Assembly: GCA_022385805.1 (NCBI GenBank)
Contig: MU277676.1
Location: 307,568-371,567, forward strand
DNA: 64,000 nt
Reading direction: 5' to 3'
Origin: Pilatotrama ljubarskyi
Taxonomy: Eukaryota; Basidiomycota; Agaricomycetes; Polyporales; Polyporaceae
Under the pieces are notes generated by a model. The model searched no databases. It worked only from the letters and a program-made list of their open reading frames with translations, and had not been told where the DNA came from. The translations under genes and the position numbers were made by a program. Within the stretch, counting starts at the first letter, position 1; the number at the start of each line of letters is the position of its first letter. This document shows positions 46,434 to 58,114 of this stretch, in pieces.

Positions 46434-47663
46434 ATGTCCTCTCAGAACCTGCAGTTCAAGGGTTACGCTTTGACGGGTATGGCTACTCATATCATCGGAA
46501 TACTCACTGACGTTGAACTGTACAGATCCATCCAAGTGGCATGACCTCAAGATCATCGAGTTCAAACCGAAGACCTTCGAACCGGAGGACGTCGAGATCG
46601 CCATCACCTACTGCGGGGTTTGTGGTTCCGACGTTCATACGCTCACCCAAGGCTGGGGAGAGTCCAAGCTTCCTCTCGTCGTTGGTCACGAGATCGTCGG
46701 TACCGTCACCCGAGTCGGCGACAAGGTCACCGAGTTCAAGCCTGGGGACCGGGTCGGTGTCGGAGCCCAGCGCGGGAGTTGCCTGCGTTGCCGTCAATGC
46801 AAGGAAGACTATGAGAACTATTGCACTAATGGTATCGACACATACGTGCGTCATTCAACTGTCTTGAGATGCTCCTGCGCTCACGTTTGACGTTCGCAGA
46901 ATGCCGAGTATCCCGATGGTGTCGTCGCGCAAGGCGGCTATTCAACCGCTATTCGCGCTCATGAGCGCTTCGTCTTCCCAATCCCGGATGAGATCGAGTC
47001 CCGCCATGCCGCATCAATGATGTGCGCTGGTTTGACTGTGTACTCTCCGCTGAGAACCCACGGGGCGGGACCTGGCAAGAAGGTTGGCATCATGGGGATC
47101 GGAGGTCTTGGTCATTACGCTATCCTCTGGGCGAAGGCAATGGGGGCAGAGGTGTATGCCTTCACTCACGACAAGAGCAAAATGGAGGACATCAAAAAGA
47201 TGGGTGCAGACCATGTTATCGACACCACCAGGAAGGTAGAGCCACATTCCGCCCTCGTCCCGTGGTCGCAATCATTCATCTCCGACAGAGCTTCCACAAG
47301 GACCTTACTCACACGCTTGACATACTCCTCTCCACACGCGATGTTTTCGGCGACTCTACTCCTCTTGGAGACTATTTGTCCATGCTCTATGTCCACGGCC
47401 GTTTCGTCACTGTGGGTCTCCCTGACGCCGACGATCCTCTTCCCTCGATCCATGCGTTCGACCTGGCACCTAATGGCTGTATGATGGGCGGCAGCAAGAT
47501 CGGCAGCAAGAAGGAATGCTTGGAGATGCTCGAGCTTGCGCGGTCGAAGGGCATCAAGCCATGGATCGAAGAGCTACCCATGCGCGAAGTCGGAAAGGCG
47601 CTGCAAGACCTGAAGAACAACAACGTGAGGTACCGCTACGTGGTGAAGCAAGACATCGTCTGA
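46434..47663 (+). CDS. Zinc alcohol dehydrogenase, Adh6/cinnamyl-alcohol type
   Basis: Four exons (46434-46476, 46526-46845, 46900-47234, 47288-47663) close to 357 residues. The enzyme is a medium-chain dehydrogenase reducing aldehydes to alcohols with NAD(P)H. CGVCGSDVH (catalytic zinc Cys) and LPLVVGHEIVG (His-Glu) lie in the N-terminal domain; the structural zinc site is CLRCRQCKEDYENYC. The Rossmann motif is GIMGIGGLGHYAILWAKAMG. The set YPDGVVAQGGYSTAIRAHER and PWIEELPMREVGKALQDL is that of the Adh6/Adh7 and cinnamyl alcohol dehydrogenase branch, usually NADPH-dependent and broad for aromatic and branched aldehydes. In a wood-decay fungus a role against lignin-derived aldehydes is a sensible inference. 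A close paralogue sits at 54750. The acceptor of the last exon (CGACAG) is less ideal than the others but gives the frame conserved in the paralogue. Confidence 0.92.
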
Positions 47664-48410
47664 TCGGGTGAGTCCCTATCCCCTCATGCTGAACCCCGAA
47701 CGCTTGCTCATCGAAGGTCGCTGCGGAAGTCTCCGTTAATTCGTACATGTGGACAGCCATGGCCGATCGGAGTCTCGGTCATCGCATGCGCATATGTACC
47801 TATCTTTGTGTCGCCTTCGCGATTCGCGTTATAATCCCAATGGTCCTGGCATTGTGACCGTACATGCTCCGACTGGTTTGAATCCGACACTGCAGCGTTT
47901 CACGTCTATGCGGGCATCCGAACGCCAAGCACCTCAATCACCCGCTGTGATGGCGATTGCCAGTACCGCGGTGCATCGACGAGAACTCGGTCTTCTCAAT
48001 TACCTCAACTGTGATGGAAGACTAATCGACGTTATAAGCGGCATCGTAGAAGACGTAGCAGTTTTCTCGACCGTGACGCCTGTCCCTCAGCCCGACGCAT
48101 GCCCGAGGCTTCCCTGGAGACGCCTGTGAGTGCATCCTTTTCATACTATCCCGTGCCGTCGCCGAAGCTGTCCAGGGCTTTTGTCGCTAGGATAAGAAGC
48201 CGCCTGCGTGCGAGATAAGCATCCGGCCTTCGGGCAGCCATACGGCCTCGCTGACACTCCAGAGTTTCTCCTGCATGAACCTAACGCGCAGTCCGAGTCC
48301 GAGTGTGCCTATGGAGGTTTACACGGGCGGTCCGGGTAGCATATAAGCTTGGGACGCAGGTCAGACTGTCTTCACTCAGCGGTTCTTCACCGCGCCCTCC
48401 GTTGCTCATC
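47664..48410. other. Intergenic
   Basis: About 750 bp between the dehydrogenase and the NmrA-like gene, both plus strand. An open frame of 126 codons at 47749-48129 shows no motif and no partner exon. No feature supported beyond 3' and promoter sequence. Confidence 0.35.
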
Positions 48411-49655
48411 ATGTCCTCCAACAAGAAGATCATCCTCGTTATTGGTGCTACAGGCGCCCAAGGTCTTGCGGTTATCGAAGCGTTGTTGAAGCCAGCTTTG
48501 GACGGCTCTCCATCGCCCTACGTAGTCCGCGCACTCACTCGAGACACAAAGAGCAAGCGTGCTCAGGCGCTTGCCGAAGACGGGGTGGAGATCGTCAAGG
48601 GTTAGGTACTTCACTCCTTCGTCGGCTTCCCGTCCTCACTGCAGTCGGATACTCCAGGGACCACGGATGATCTTGAGACCGTCCTTGCGGCGCTGAAGGG
48701 TGCATACGGCGCCTTCGTCAACACGGATAGCTTCACGCTGGGAGAACAGAAGGAGATATATGCGGGAATCCGTATCTATGAGCTGGCGAAGCAGGTTAAA
48801 ACGCTGAAGCACTACGTGTGGAGCAGCCTCGACAACGTCACCAAGGTTGACCGCCCTTATCGCCTTTGAGAAAGCCTGCTAATAGGCTGCCCACGTATCA
48901 ACAGAAGAGCGACTACAATCCCATTTACTATGCGGAGCACTACGCTGGGAAAAGCCGGGTGGCCGACTTCATGAAGGCGCAGGAGTCTATCGTCAGCGAG
49001 AATAACATGTCCTGGAGTGTCCTCACCACCGGTCCCTACATGGACATGCAGAAGATGGTGCGTAGCTAAGGTTGCCTCTTCGTATCACCTCCGTTGCTAA
49101 TAGCTTGTACAGGATTTCTTCGCGCCCATCAGGGTGCGGCCTGACGGGACCCACGTTTTCGCTACTCCGATCGGAAAAGGTCATATCCCCATGATCGCCC
49201 TTTCAGACCTCGGGTCCTTCGCGCGATACATCTTCGACCACCGCGAGGAGACGTCTGCCCAAGAGCTCGAGGTCGCGAGCGACATGGTCGGCTGGGACTA
49301 CCTCGTGGATACCTTCACAAAGGTCACTGGCAAGAAGGCCGAGTACGTTTCGCTGTCTCTCGAGGACTACTTTAGCCTCCTCAACCAGGACGACGTGAAC
49401 AAGCCTGTAGCGTCTGAGGCGCCTCCCGGTGCAACCACCTTCAAGGAAAACTTCATGCGCTGGTGGCGTCTCTACCGAGACGACGTCCTCACGCGCAATT
49501 TCGAGTGGCTCCGCTGCATCCATCCGGACCTACATACTCTGGAGAGATGGATGCGCGAAGAAGGGTATACCGGGGAGGTGAGGGGTGACCTGCTGAAGAA
49601 GTATGAGGATGGGGAGCGTCGGCGCCCCAATGTCGAGCGTATCGCTCAGTTATGA
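48411..49655 (+). CDS. NmrA-like NAD(P)-binding protein
   Basis: Four exons (48411-48600, 48658-48845, 48905-49057, 49113-49655) close to 357 residues. The N-terminus KIILVIGATGAQGLAVIEAL carries the GxxGxxG dinucleotide loop. GAYGAFVNTDSFTLGEQKE follows, then LKHYVWSSLDNVTK and YNPIYYAEHYAGKSRVADFM, in which the usual SDR-type catalytic Tyr-X3-Lys is not at its normal spacing. NmrA-like proteins are atypical short-chain dehydrogenases; several act as redox-sensing regulators, others as reductases. WSVLTTGPYMDMQKM and TPIGKGHIPMIALSDLGSFA complete the family pattern. Intron 2 has an inner AATAG acceptor that would give a wrong frame; the CAACAG site is the correct one. It stands 0.75 kb after a dehydrogenase gene in the same direction. 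Confidence 0.88.
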
Positions 49656-50258
49656 GCAGCCCGTGCACTTTCTCTTAGACACGCAAGCGATGTAGGCCCG
49701 ATAAGCTGGTGCATATGCAGTACGCTCCCGAGCTCGAACACATGGCAATGAGATGGGTTCTAGACCACAGGCAATCCCGTACCGGCAGACGCGTTCCTCT
49801 TTGAGGTTCCATCGTGTGGATCCGCAACTACTCGAATGAATCAGCGGCTACCTTTCGCTGGCCTAACAAGACTCCGATTGAAGATTGACTCCGCCCTTAC
49901 ATAAGGACCCAGAAGGTCGTTGGTCGACCTGCCATTGTAGCTCGTCGGGCATCTGCGATTCGCCAGACGGCAGGGTGCACAGCAATCGACTTCAAAGCGT
50001 GGAGACTACATGCCAGATGCGTGTACGTTACACGGAAATACATTCGGTAGGGCGATCCGGCGTCGATCCGGAAGCACGAGGGAAATAAGGGAATAGCAGC
50101 CGAACGCTTTGCTCGCGAGCGACCTCGGGGGACGCTGGAGGCGGGAGAAGCGGCGAAGGAGAGCGCGGGACAGTGAGTTGAGTAACCGGGTGCAGGGATC
50201 GTGGCGACTCAGCACTCACGGGCGACGTCATTCATAGTATAGTTCTTCGAGAGCGCGC
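49656..50258. other. Convergent intergenic region
   Basis: About 600 bp between the NmrA-like gene (plus) and a frameshifted minus-strand gene. No feature recognised. Confidence 0.35.
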
Positions 50259-50712
50259 TCACTCGTCTCCCTCCGCCGCCTCATCTCCGACGGTGGCGGG
50301 ACCGATCCAAGGAGTTGGGTCCGTCAGCATTTCGCGGTACTCCTCCTCTGTAATGCGACTGAATCTGATGGTTCCGCTCCTCCAGCCTTGCAACAGCAGC
50401 TCCAACTTGCCCAAGTTCGGCACGTCGCTGAGGTTCCTGAAGGGGACCTCGGCAAGAGGCCATCCTTCGATTCGAACGCGATAGCGCATCACGACGTTCT
50501 TCATGTACGACTTGCGGCTCCAAGACATCGTGGCGGTGTTGTCGTGCGTGATGGCGCCTGTCAAGTGCGTCAGCGATGGCCTCTGATGGCGGCCGCGGAG
50601 GGAAGGACTCGCATAGCTGTTCCTTGATGAGCTTTCGCAGCTCGCTGCGCGCGTCGGTCATCCGCTCGCTATACGTAGGCTTCGGGTTGACGCGGAAGGT
50701 GTATTGTGACAT
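50259..50712 (-). pseudogene. Frameshifted small basidiomycete protein
   Basis: Two open stretches on the minus strand belong together. The first starts at ATG 50712 (MSQYTFRVNPKPTYSERM) and continues ARSELRKLIKEQLCESFPPR. The second, in another frame, reads MSWSRKSYMKNVVMRYRVRI, EGWPLAEVPFRNLSDVPNLG and ends PWIGPATVGDEAAEGDE with a stop at 50259-50261. The block YRVRIEGWPLAEVPFRNLS is similar to a recurrent motif of anonymous agaricomycete proteins, many beside transposable elements. The frames switch near 50560-50590, and no intron gives a phase match: CTGACGCACTTGACAG looks like an acceptor but no donor fits. A one-base change or an unusual donor would explain it. No function is known. 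Confidence 0.5.
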
Positions 50713-53700
50713 TCTGAGCAGGTGGTGCGGAGTTGGCGGTAGGGAGTGGGACGCGGGGGATTGGATGCCGCTCCGATTCTCGCACGCGGACTTATACAAA
50801 GGGCACCCGTGTGCCTGCGACCGAGGACGGATGGTGCTCCGGCATCGTGGGCAAGGGCGAGGCGAAAGCGAAGCGATGATCTCCTCAGGAGTGCGGACTC
50901 ATGTGCACCGCGGTCGGCAAACGCGCACACCCGTTTCGGACCGTCGCCAACTTCTGGCAGGGGACGAGCCATATCCCGGTATACAGGGATGGCCGAGAGC
51001 AAGGCCCGTCGCCTGAAGATGTGCAGCACGGGTGCATGTGCTCTCCTCGCCGCGCTCTTGTGTGCGAATCACGACACGATCCCTACGTCGGCCTGAGAGC
51101 TTGGTTGGCGGAAAGATCTCCTCTAGGCAAATATGTCTCGACCGCCCGGGACTGGGCAGGGTCAACGGCATGCGCGGACGAAGCATGGTGGCGCACTCCA
51201 TGTTCGCGGGTGGTCCGTATCTGATAGCGGCGTTCTTACAGTTCAGACCGGGTGGGCGGATGAACTCCAGGCGCCATGCAAGAATGCAATTTAGTCCCGC
51301 AAGGGAACCGTGTCAGCTGCGGCCCATAGCAGCCGGGGTGCCGTAACCAAAGTGAATCATCCTGAGCGAAAACAAGAGGCTCTGGAGCACTTACAGACTT
51401 CTGTCCGGACGATGACGGATATGATAACCCTCGGTAGCCATCTTTTCCTTACTTGGTATGTGCACAGACTGCGAGCGTGCGCACCGGAACCTGTACGCGG
51501 GACAGGTGTCAGCTGCTCCGGAATGTGAAGGAAACGTCGTGGAACTCGCGTGGCAGACAATGGCGCAGCAGCGGCACGCCACCTGAGCCCCGACGTCGTG
51601 TCCCTGCCAGACTTGCCCAACAAGCGTCGGCGTGCCAGGGCGAAGGGAGATAGCGCCGTTGCCGGCAGAGAGAAGCGAAAATCTTACACATGCAATCATC
51701 AAGGGCGCGTAGGGCAACGACCCGGACTTCGGCGGATCCTTGGCGCGAGTACGGGTGTTCTCCCGCCCTGCGCCTTTGGATGTCTAGTTTTGTTGGATCG
51801 CTGAATCCTGTATGTTGGCGCTAGGATGTGGGCGGCCAGCGGTAAGGACAGACGCAAAGCAGTACCATAGTTCTGCAAGGGATCTGCGCCATTTAGTGCT
51901 CTAGAATGTCCGTCGGATAAGCCCGTTGGAACTACAGTTCCAGTTTATGGACGAGGAGAGAGGCTGAATGCGTCGCACATGAGCTTACAATATGCCCGAG
52001 GCTCCGGCCGGTGACCTACGGGTACTCATCGATGCTCTTGTCAGGAGATCGACTTACTCGTCTGCCAAGCGTACGAAGGCCAATGCCTGCATGGCCGCTC
52101 TGTCAGCTCAAGAGTACGTGAACGCGGCGCGGCTGTTTGTAGCTAGTTTACTCGTATGCGTATCTTGTACGGAATGCTGCGGGAATCATCGTCAGAAGGA
52201 TACACTGTACGGAAATGGACAGGCCTTCGGTAGTTACGAATGATGATACCCAACTCTGTGAAGTCCCATAGGCCAAGGCGGAAATGGAGTGCCTGCGGGA
52301 GCGGTCGGTGACACCTCCGCCCGCGAGATCGGCTGTCGACGTCCGTGTAAAGCGCCGAGTCTGTAGAAGAAGGGAGTCAGCCTGCTAAACTTCGCAGAGA
52401 GGGAAGCACAAGGCTGTCGGGGATGCCCGCCGAGCTAAATAGTCTCTCCTACGCACTGTTGTGGAAGGTGTACCTGCAAGCCTCCAATATCCAGCCTGTG
52501 TATCGGACGAGTCGTGATAGCTGGAGGATAAGCGCGACTTTGGCCCCCAAGATCTGCGCCGTGAGAGCTCATCTGAGCAATGGTCCCGCAGAGGGGCCGC
52601 AACGTACGGCTGTCCGCTATCTCTTCGAATGTGATGCGTGCCGTAGATGGCCAAAGTGAACTCTTTGTTCGGCGAAGGCCCTTCTGCGCTGCTGATCGCT
52701 TGTCAGAGGCTACTATGGGGCTATCACTGACATATCTTCGTATCGGAATGAATTCAAATTACATCGTCTTGAATGAGAGCGGCATGGAGCGCGCGGATTC
52801 TTCCAGGGAAACTCTCGATAAGCACGCAAGTCAGGAATCCAACAATACTGTCGAAAGACGGCTGAAATTAGCGCTACTGTTCTGGGCAAGAAAAGTGCGT
52901 ACTTAGGCGGAAGGCGCAGGAATGGTTGAAAGAGGACGAACAAGTTCCACCGTGGTGCGTTGCGAAGCCCGCGCCGTGTTGACGACTGCCTTCCTAGGCG
53001 ATAGGTGGCGTTCTGGGCGTTGGCGACAAGCGCCCCGAGACGATATTGCAGCCGGTATCTTCTCTCAGCGGAAGCGCAGCTTACACATTTGGCGGAATAT
53101 GACAACGAGAGTTCTACGAGGAGCGATAGTGTGGAGGCCGCATGGGCGAGCAATTCTCAAGAAGTCAGCTCCAGGGAGCTTGACACTGCTATGACGAAGT
53201 GAGGTCAGCCCAGACTCGAAGTCATCGCATGGTCGGTCAGAGTGGACGAAATGGAAGGTGAAGCAGGGAAGCGTCCTGAACTCACAAAGGACTCTCGTTG
53301 CCTGCAGCGTCGGGCAGAGATAAACGCAGGCCAAGGCGGGGGATAGACTGGGATAGATTGCCGCACCGACGGTGTCAGTACCCGTCTTGTCGCTGGGTAA
53401 TTGCCGGTGAGGGTTACGCGAAAGGTACATAAACCCGGCGTAATATTGTGGTCCATTGTACACATGCTGCAACGAGGGCATGTGGCTCACGACCAAACAG
53501 GAGAATGTAGTACAAGTGTGTGGAGGCGCCTGACGGATCGCACCGGTTCGGCTCCAGCACCGGCGTCAACGCCTTCGTGGCGCTGCATTCCACTTCTTCC
53601 CCGGGCTCATCATCCCTCCTACGCTGCTCCCCGGATAACTCCTGAGCTCAAACAGCTGTTAGACGTGGATACGAAGTGACACCACGTCTGTACGCTTGCA

Positions 53701-54690
53701 TTTGCGCCAGCTTATGAAAAGTCTGCTTTTATTTATCCTGAACGATCACGAGACCTTACCCCGCTACGGAGCTATCTGATGAGTTGCCTCCCACATATGC
53801 CGCCTTGAGTGAGTATAGGAGAGTTGTCATGCACATTTTACGCAAGGTGTATTGGAAAGTGGCAAGTGAGTCACGTACGACGCCCTGCACGCTTGCAGTC
53901 ATCAGCTTTGTTGACCCGTAGGTGAGGTTTCTAGCTTCGGTGATACTCATAGGGCTCACCGCAGCCTGGATTGCCTTGATGCAGCTCATGCCGCGGGTGC
54001 CGTCATGCCATCTGCGCAGCATGGATAGGAGGGTAATTTTGAATTCCAGTCGACAATTACCACCTATAGGACCTTGTGGTAGCCTGTGGTACTACAAGGC
54101 TTCCTGGACGCGTCGATATACGGGGTTTCTCTATCCCTGCGCTGCTAGAGACCCGGGACGCTGGCGACTGAGCCAAAGCTCCGGTACGCCATTCATTTGC
54201 AAGCAAAGGTCAAATGCTGCAAGAAGGTCCGGAGCTTACCCTGCGTAACCTACTGGTCTGACACCGCTTACCATCGATTTCTGCAGGTCCTTCCAGGCAC
54301 GTAGTGCGTTGGTGAGCCTGGACAACCAGCCGCCAGATTGTCGGAATCATACGCTAATTCCCATTTACAGCAATAATCCCACCTGAACCGATATGACGCC
54401 GTCATGCTGCTCCTTTCTTCACGGAGACCATCCTCACTGTAATCCGTCGAGACATCTCCACCTCCAAGGGATGGAGATAACGTTTGCCCACGTCAAGCAT
54501 AAGTACGGCATCGATATGTTGCCCCGGCATTTCTTTGTGTGACGCACACACTGTTGAAGTTCCTCTTCCGGCAATGTGCTGACCAAGGATAGACAACTCC
54601 CTGTGGTGCTGCAGACTCCGCATCTCGCTTGCACGTCATCTCACTGCTGTTTTTCCTGAACTCATGACATCAGTGTACGGCGCTCAGGTG
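50713..54690. other. Gene-poor stretch with one possible relic
   Basis: Almost 4 kb without a complete gene. Plus-strand pieces near 52890-53205 have coding character (WLKEDEQVPPWCVAK and, in another frame, LSAEAQLTHLAEYDNES) and could be the end of a dead gene. They do not join and I leave them unnamed. The rest shows short unrelated open frames only. Confidence 0.35.
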
Positions 54691-54700
54691 TATATAAAGC
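54691..54700 (+). promoter_or_regulatory. TATA box of second alcohol dehydrogenase
   Basis: TATATAAAGC lies 59 bp before the chosen start codon. Transcription starting about 30 nt downstream would begin near 54722, close to the upstream ATG at 54729, which is one reason for preferring the ATG at 54750. Confidence 0.6.
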
Positions 54701-54749
54701 GTGCTGGCGGCGTGCGTCAGAGCCGACGATGCAAGAAATCACCTTCGCT

Positions 54750-55985
54750 ATGTCGCAATCCACCGTTTTCAAGGGATACGCGCTCACTGGTATGTCTGGA
54801 AACTTAATTCTCAGCATTTGCGTTCGCTGATGAAGGCGTCGCAGATCCTGCCAAATGGACCGACCTCGAGGTCGTCGAGTTCAAGCCCAAGACCTTCCAG
54901 CCAGAAGACGTTGAGATCGCTATCACGCACTGTGGCGTGTGCGGCTCAGACCTCCATACGATCACTCAGGGCTGGGGCGAGTCGAAACTGCCCCTCGTTG
55001 TCGGACACGAAATAGTGGGCACCGCAACGCGCGTAGGCGCCAAGGTGACGACGATCAAACCAGGAGACAGAGTAGGGGTCGGTGCCCAGATCGGAAGCTG
55101 TCTGGACTGCACGCGGTGCAAGATGGACTACGAGAACTACTGCACTCAGATGGTCGAGACCTACGTGAGTGCGATACTGTTGATGATAATCTTTCCCCGG
55201 CCTCATGCAGCCACCACGAACAGAACGACGAGTACCCAGACGGAATCATCACGCAAGGGGGCTACTCCACTGCCATTCGTGCTCATGAACGCTTCGTCTT
55301 CCCAATCCCTAATGGAGTCGAGTCTCGGGATGCCGCGTCGATGCTTTGCGCTGGCCTCACAGTCTTCTCGCCTCTGAAGACGCATGGCGCTGGCCCCGGG
55401 AAAAAAGTTGGTGTCATAGGGATCGGCGGTCTCGGTCACTACGCCCTTTTGTTTGCGAAGGCGCTCGGGGCCGAAGTATTCGCGTTCACGCACGACACGA
55501 GCAAATTTGGAGACATCAAGAAGATGGGCGCGGATCATATCGTCAATACCTCAGAGAAGGTAGGTCTCCGCAATACTGGTCTGATCGCCTTGATTTATCG
55601 TGTGACGTAGGACTTCCACACGGACTTCGCGGGCTCGCTCGACATCATCATCTCGACACTCGACACTTACACCCCGAACACGCCCCTCTCGGACTTCCTC
55701 TCAATGCTCTTCGTGCACGGCAAGTTCATTAGTGTTGGTATCCCAAACGCGGACAACCCCCTTCCTCAGATCCATCCCTTCGACCTCATGCCCAGTGGCG
55801 CTCTCTTGGGCGGCAGCCACATCGGCAGCAAGACGGAGTGTCTAGAGATGCTGCAGCTCGCTGCCAACAAGGGCGTGAAGCCGTGGATTGAGGAGCTGCC
55901 GATGAAGGACGCCGGAACAGCCCTTCGTAACTTGTATGATAACAAGGTGCGATACCGCTACGTCCTTACCCAGGACTTGGCGTGA
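54750..55985 (+). CDS. Zinc alcohol dehydrogenase, paralogue of the first
   Basis: Four exons (54750-54789, 54845-55164, 55224-55559, 55611-55985) close to 356 residues. All landmarks match the gene at 46434: CGVCGSDLHTITQGWGESKL, VVGHEIVG, the structural zinc cysteines in CLDCTRCKMDYENYC, the Rossmann loop GVIGIGGLGHYALL, and the C-terminal PWIEELPMKDAGTALRNLY. The three introns fall at the same codon positions and phases, and exon 2 is 320 nt in both genes. The pair therefore arose by duplication. Differences cluster in the substrate-side stretch (DFHTDFAGSLDIIISTLDTY against SFHKDLTHTLDILLSTRDVF). The enzyme should reduce aldehydes with NADPH; a different preference from its sister is only inferred. 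I chose the ATG at 54750 (MSQSTVFKGYALT), which aligns with the sister's start; an in-frame ATG at 54729 would add seven residues. Confidence 0.92.
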
Positions 55986-57935
55986 TGGCCAGTATTCATC
56001 AAGTAAGTAGGCCCTTTTCCTAGCTCCCACTCAACTGATGGCGGGACATTAGACACGTACTGTATTGTATCTTGCGATCAATGAACGATTCCCGTATCTG
56101 TCCGAAGTTCACCAAACAACATACAACCGCGGAGGCTGTCCTCGCTGAATCGTCTCATTGATGCTCCTTATACAAGTTGTCGAAGCCTCATAGACAGGTG
56201 TTGACGTGTGGAGCAGGTCATGCACTGTGTCTCAACCCACTGCAGATGAGTCTTGAAGTTTTCTGGATGCCGGGTGCGTCGTCTCCCGTGCGCCTACAGG
56301 GGGTTCATGTGCGACCGTCTCCCGTGCCGAGAGAATTCAAATATATCCCAGGTACGTATTGTCATTTCGGACGCCGAGGTCCACACTCCGTCGGCCCTCG
56401 CCACGAATGCGAGCCCTGAGAACCTTCGCAGCTCATGACCTCGCCGACGATCCGGACGTACTCCGGCGAGACAAGCGGACGAGGCAACGATGTCTACATC
56501 GGCTTCTGATGACAGGTAAGTCATGCCTGCGGTCAAAATGAGGATCAATCCACGGTTTCCATGGTCTCTGCGGGGCGAGACTGGACGCGAATGCTGACCA
56601 GGAAGTTCTTGTAGTCCGCTGATCTTCGAGCTGAGTGCAGGCCAGGTTTGAAGATTGGAGTGGCGACCACGCCCTGTCCCGAATCCGAGTGCCAACTACG
56701 GCAGCTGTCACAGGGTTCGCGGGAGAGGCCTGGACACATTCAGCATGAAGTCCAATCTTGCTGAGGTTCGAAGTACTATGCCGGTCTGGCAAGACGCCTG
56801 GGCGACCGGTTACGAAGCATGCGCCCTTCCAGGCAAGGCACGCTGACCGAAACACGCCTTCAGAACGCTGCTCAGCTGCGCCACCCTGTTCTGACCGAAG
56901 TACAACCCCGGCCTTCGTCGAATGTCTGTACGTGAGCGCCGTACATATCCCCTACATGTGAAAATTCACGCTGCCTAGAGCGGTCCGTGCCCAGAAGGAA
57001 TACTTCTCCCGAGCACGAGGCAAAGCGTACGTGAATAATGCGCCTTTGCGCTATGGTTTGCTTCTCAAGGGGCTCTTCGATATGTTTATCGGACACAGAA
57101 GCTATCTTACCCCCGCAGATTTCCTCAGATCGACTGCCTGCAAGTGCAGTAAGTTATTTGGGCGTGCATGACCAACGACCAGTCGAGACTCGGCAGTGGG
57201 CACCTAGTCCGCGGTCTTTCCTGGTAGTTCCCGTGGTCTGTGTACGTCCAGATGATTTTGACAACCGGAGTTCTATCAATGTCCGCATACGCCGTTCCAG
57301 CTCCGCCCTGCCTCGCGCTTGAGGTTTGGAAGATCGACCCCCCGGACGTTGTGCGCTGCTCCGAGTGCTCGCTTCAGCGGCTGCGGAGATCCTCGATGAT
57401 GTCTCCCACGCCAGAGCTACCCGCGGCGGGCGAGACGTTGCTGCTTCCCAGACTCGCTTCATTCACGGCATATAGAGGACGACGGCATCAGGGCCCTGTC
57501 TACTGCACGCATGCTATGGCTCGGTGTGCGTAATGCGGAGTTCCGTTGTGCCTTCGGCACCCAATGTATCTTCGGCTATCCCTTGGTCTTCTGCTCTTCC
57601 CGTTCGAGTCTCCATGCCTAGCCTTTCGGTACAGCTTGCAGTCGTGCTGAACAGGTCCACCGTCGTCAGGGGGCAAGAATAGACAGGTGCTCAGCTGAGC
57701 TGCGGCCTACTCACACACATAGTACTAGTTATTTTTGTAGTGACAGATTGAAAGTACTCGGCTCGCCCTAGACCTGCCAAGTCCGAGGTACGTACCGTCT
57801 GCTTATCTCACCTACTCGCAGCCTTACGCCCTGCTTTACCAGAAAGATATCTCATACTCTACCAATAATCTCTCCAAGTTCGTCACGAAGTCCGCTTAAC
57901 ATGAGCAATGAGAGGCCAACACAAGCGAATGATGT
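55986..57935. other. Intergenic, no gene recognised
   Basis: About 1.9 kb. Open frames up to 140 codons on the minus strand near 56433-56855 lack motifs. The stretch ends at the target site of the MITE at 57939. Confidence 0.35.
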
Positions 57936-58114
57936 CTAGGGCCTGGTCGGCTGCCCGTGAGATACAACTCACGCCCCGCCAAAATCAGTGGTGTGAGTGC
58001 GAGTTGCAACTCACATGTGAGCGCTTAACGGGCGCTTGCGCGAAATTTCCAGTGGGAGCCACATTCCGCACTCACGTGTGAGATGTATTTCACGGGCAGC
58101 CGACCAGGCCCCTA
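57936..58114. mobile_element. Tourist/PIF-Harbinger-like MITE with CTA target duplication
   Basis: The element body is 57939-58111, 173 bp. The left end is GGGCCTGGTCGGCTGCCC continuing GTGAGATACAACTCAC; the right end is its reverse complement with two mismatches, giving an inverted repeat of over 30 bp. The triplet CTA stands directly outside both ends (57936-57938 and 58112-58114), a 3-bp target duplication as made by PIF/Harbinger transposases (TWA or CTA type). The opening GGGCCTG resembles the start of plant Tourist elements (GGGSCTG). The inside is non-coding, with more GTGAG/CTCAC motifs and a 12-bp palindrome GAGTTGCAACTC. Near-perfect ends and an intact target duplication point to a fairly recent insertion. 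Confidence 0.82.

Noticed and set aside
52713..53205. Possible gene relic with WLKEDEQVPPW
   Set aside because: Pieces lie in different frames and do not join. No family recognised.
46434..55985. Secondary-metabolite cluster
   Set aside because: Only dehydrogenases and an NmrA-like gene are present. No polyketide, peptide, terpene synthase or P450 gene was seen.
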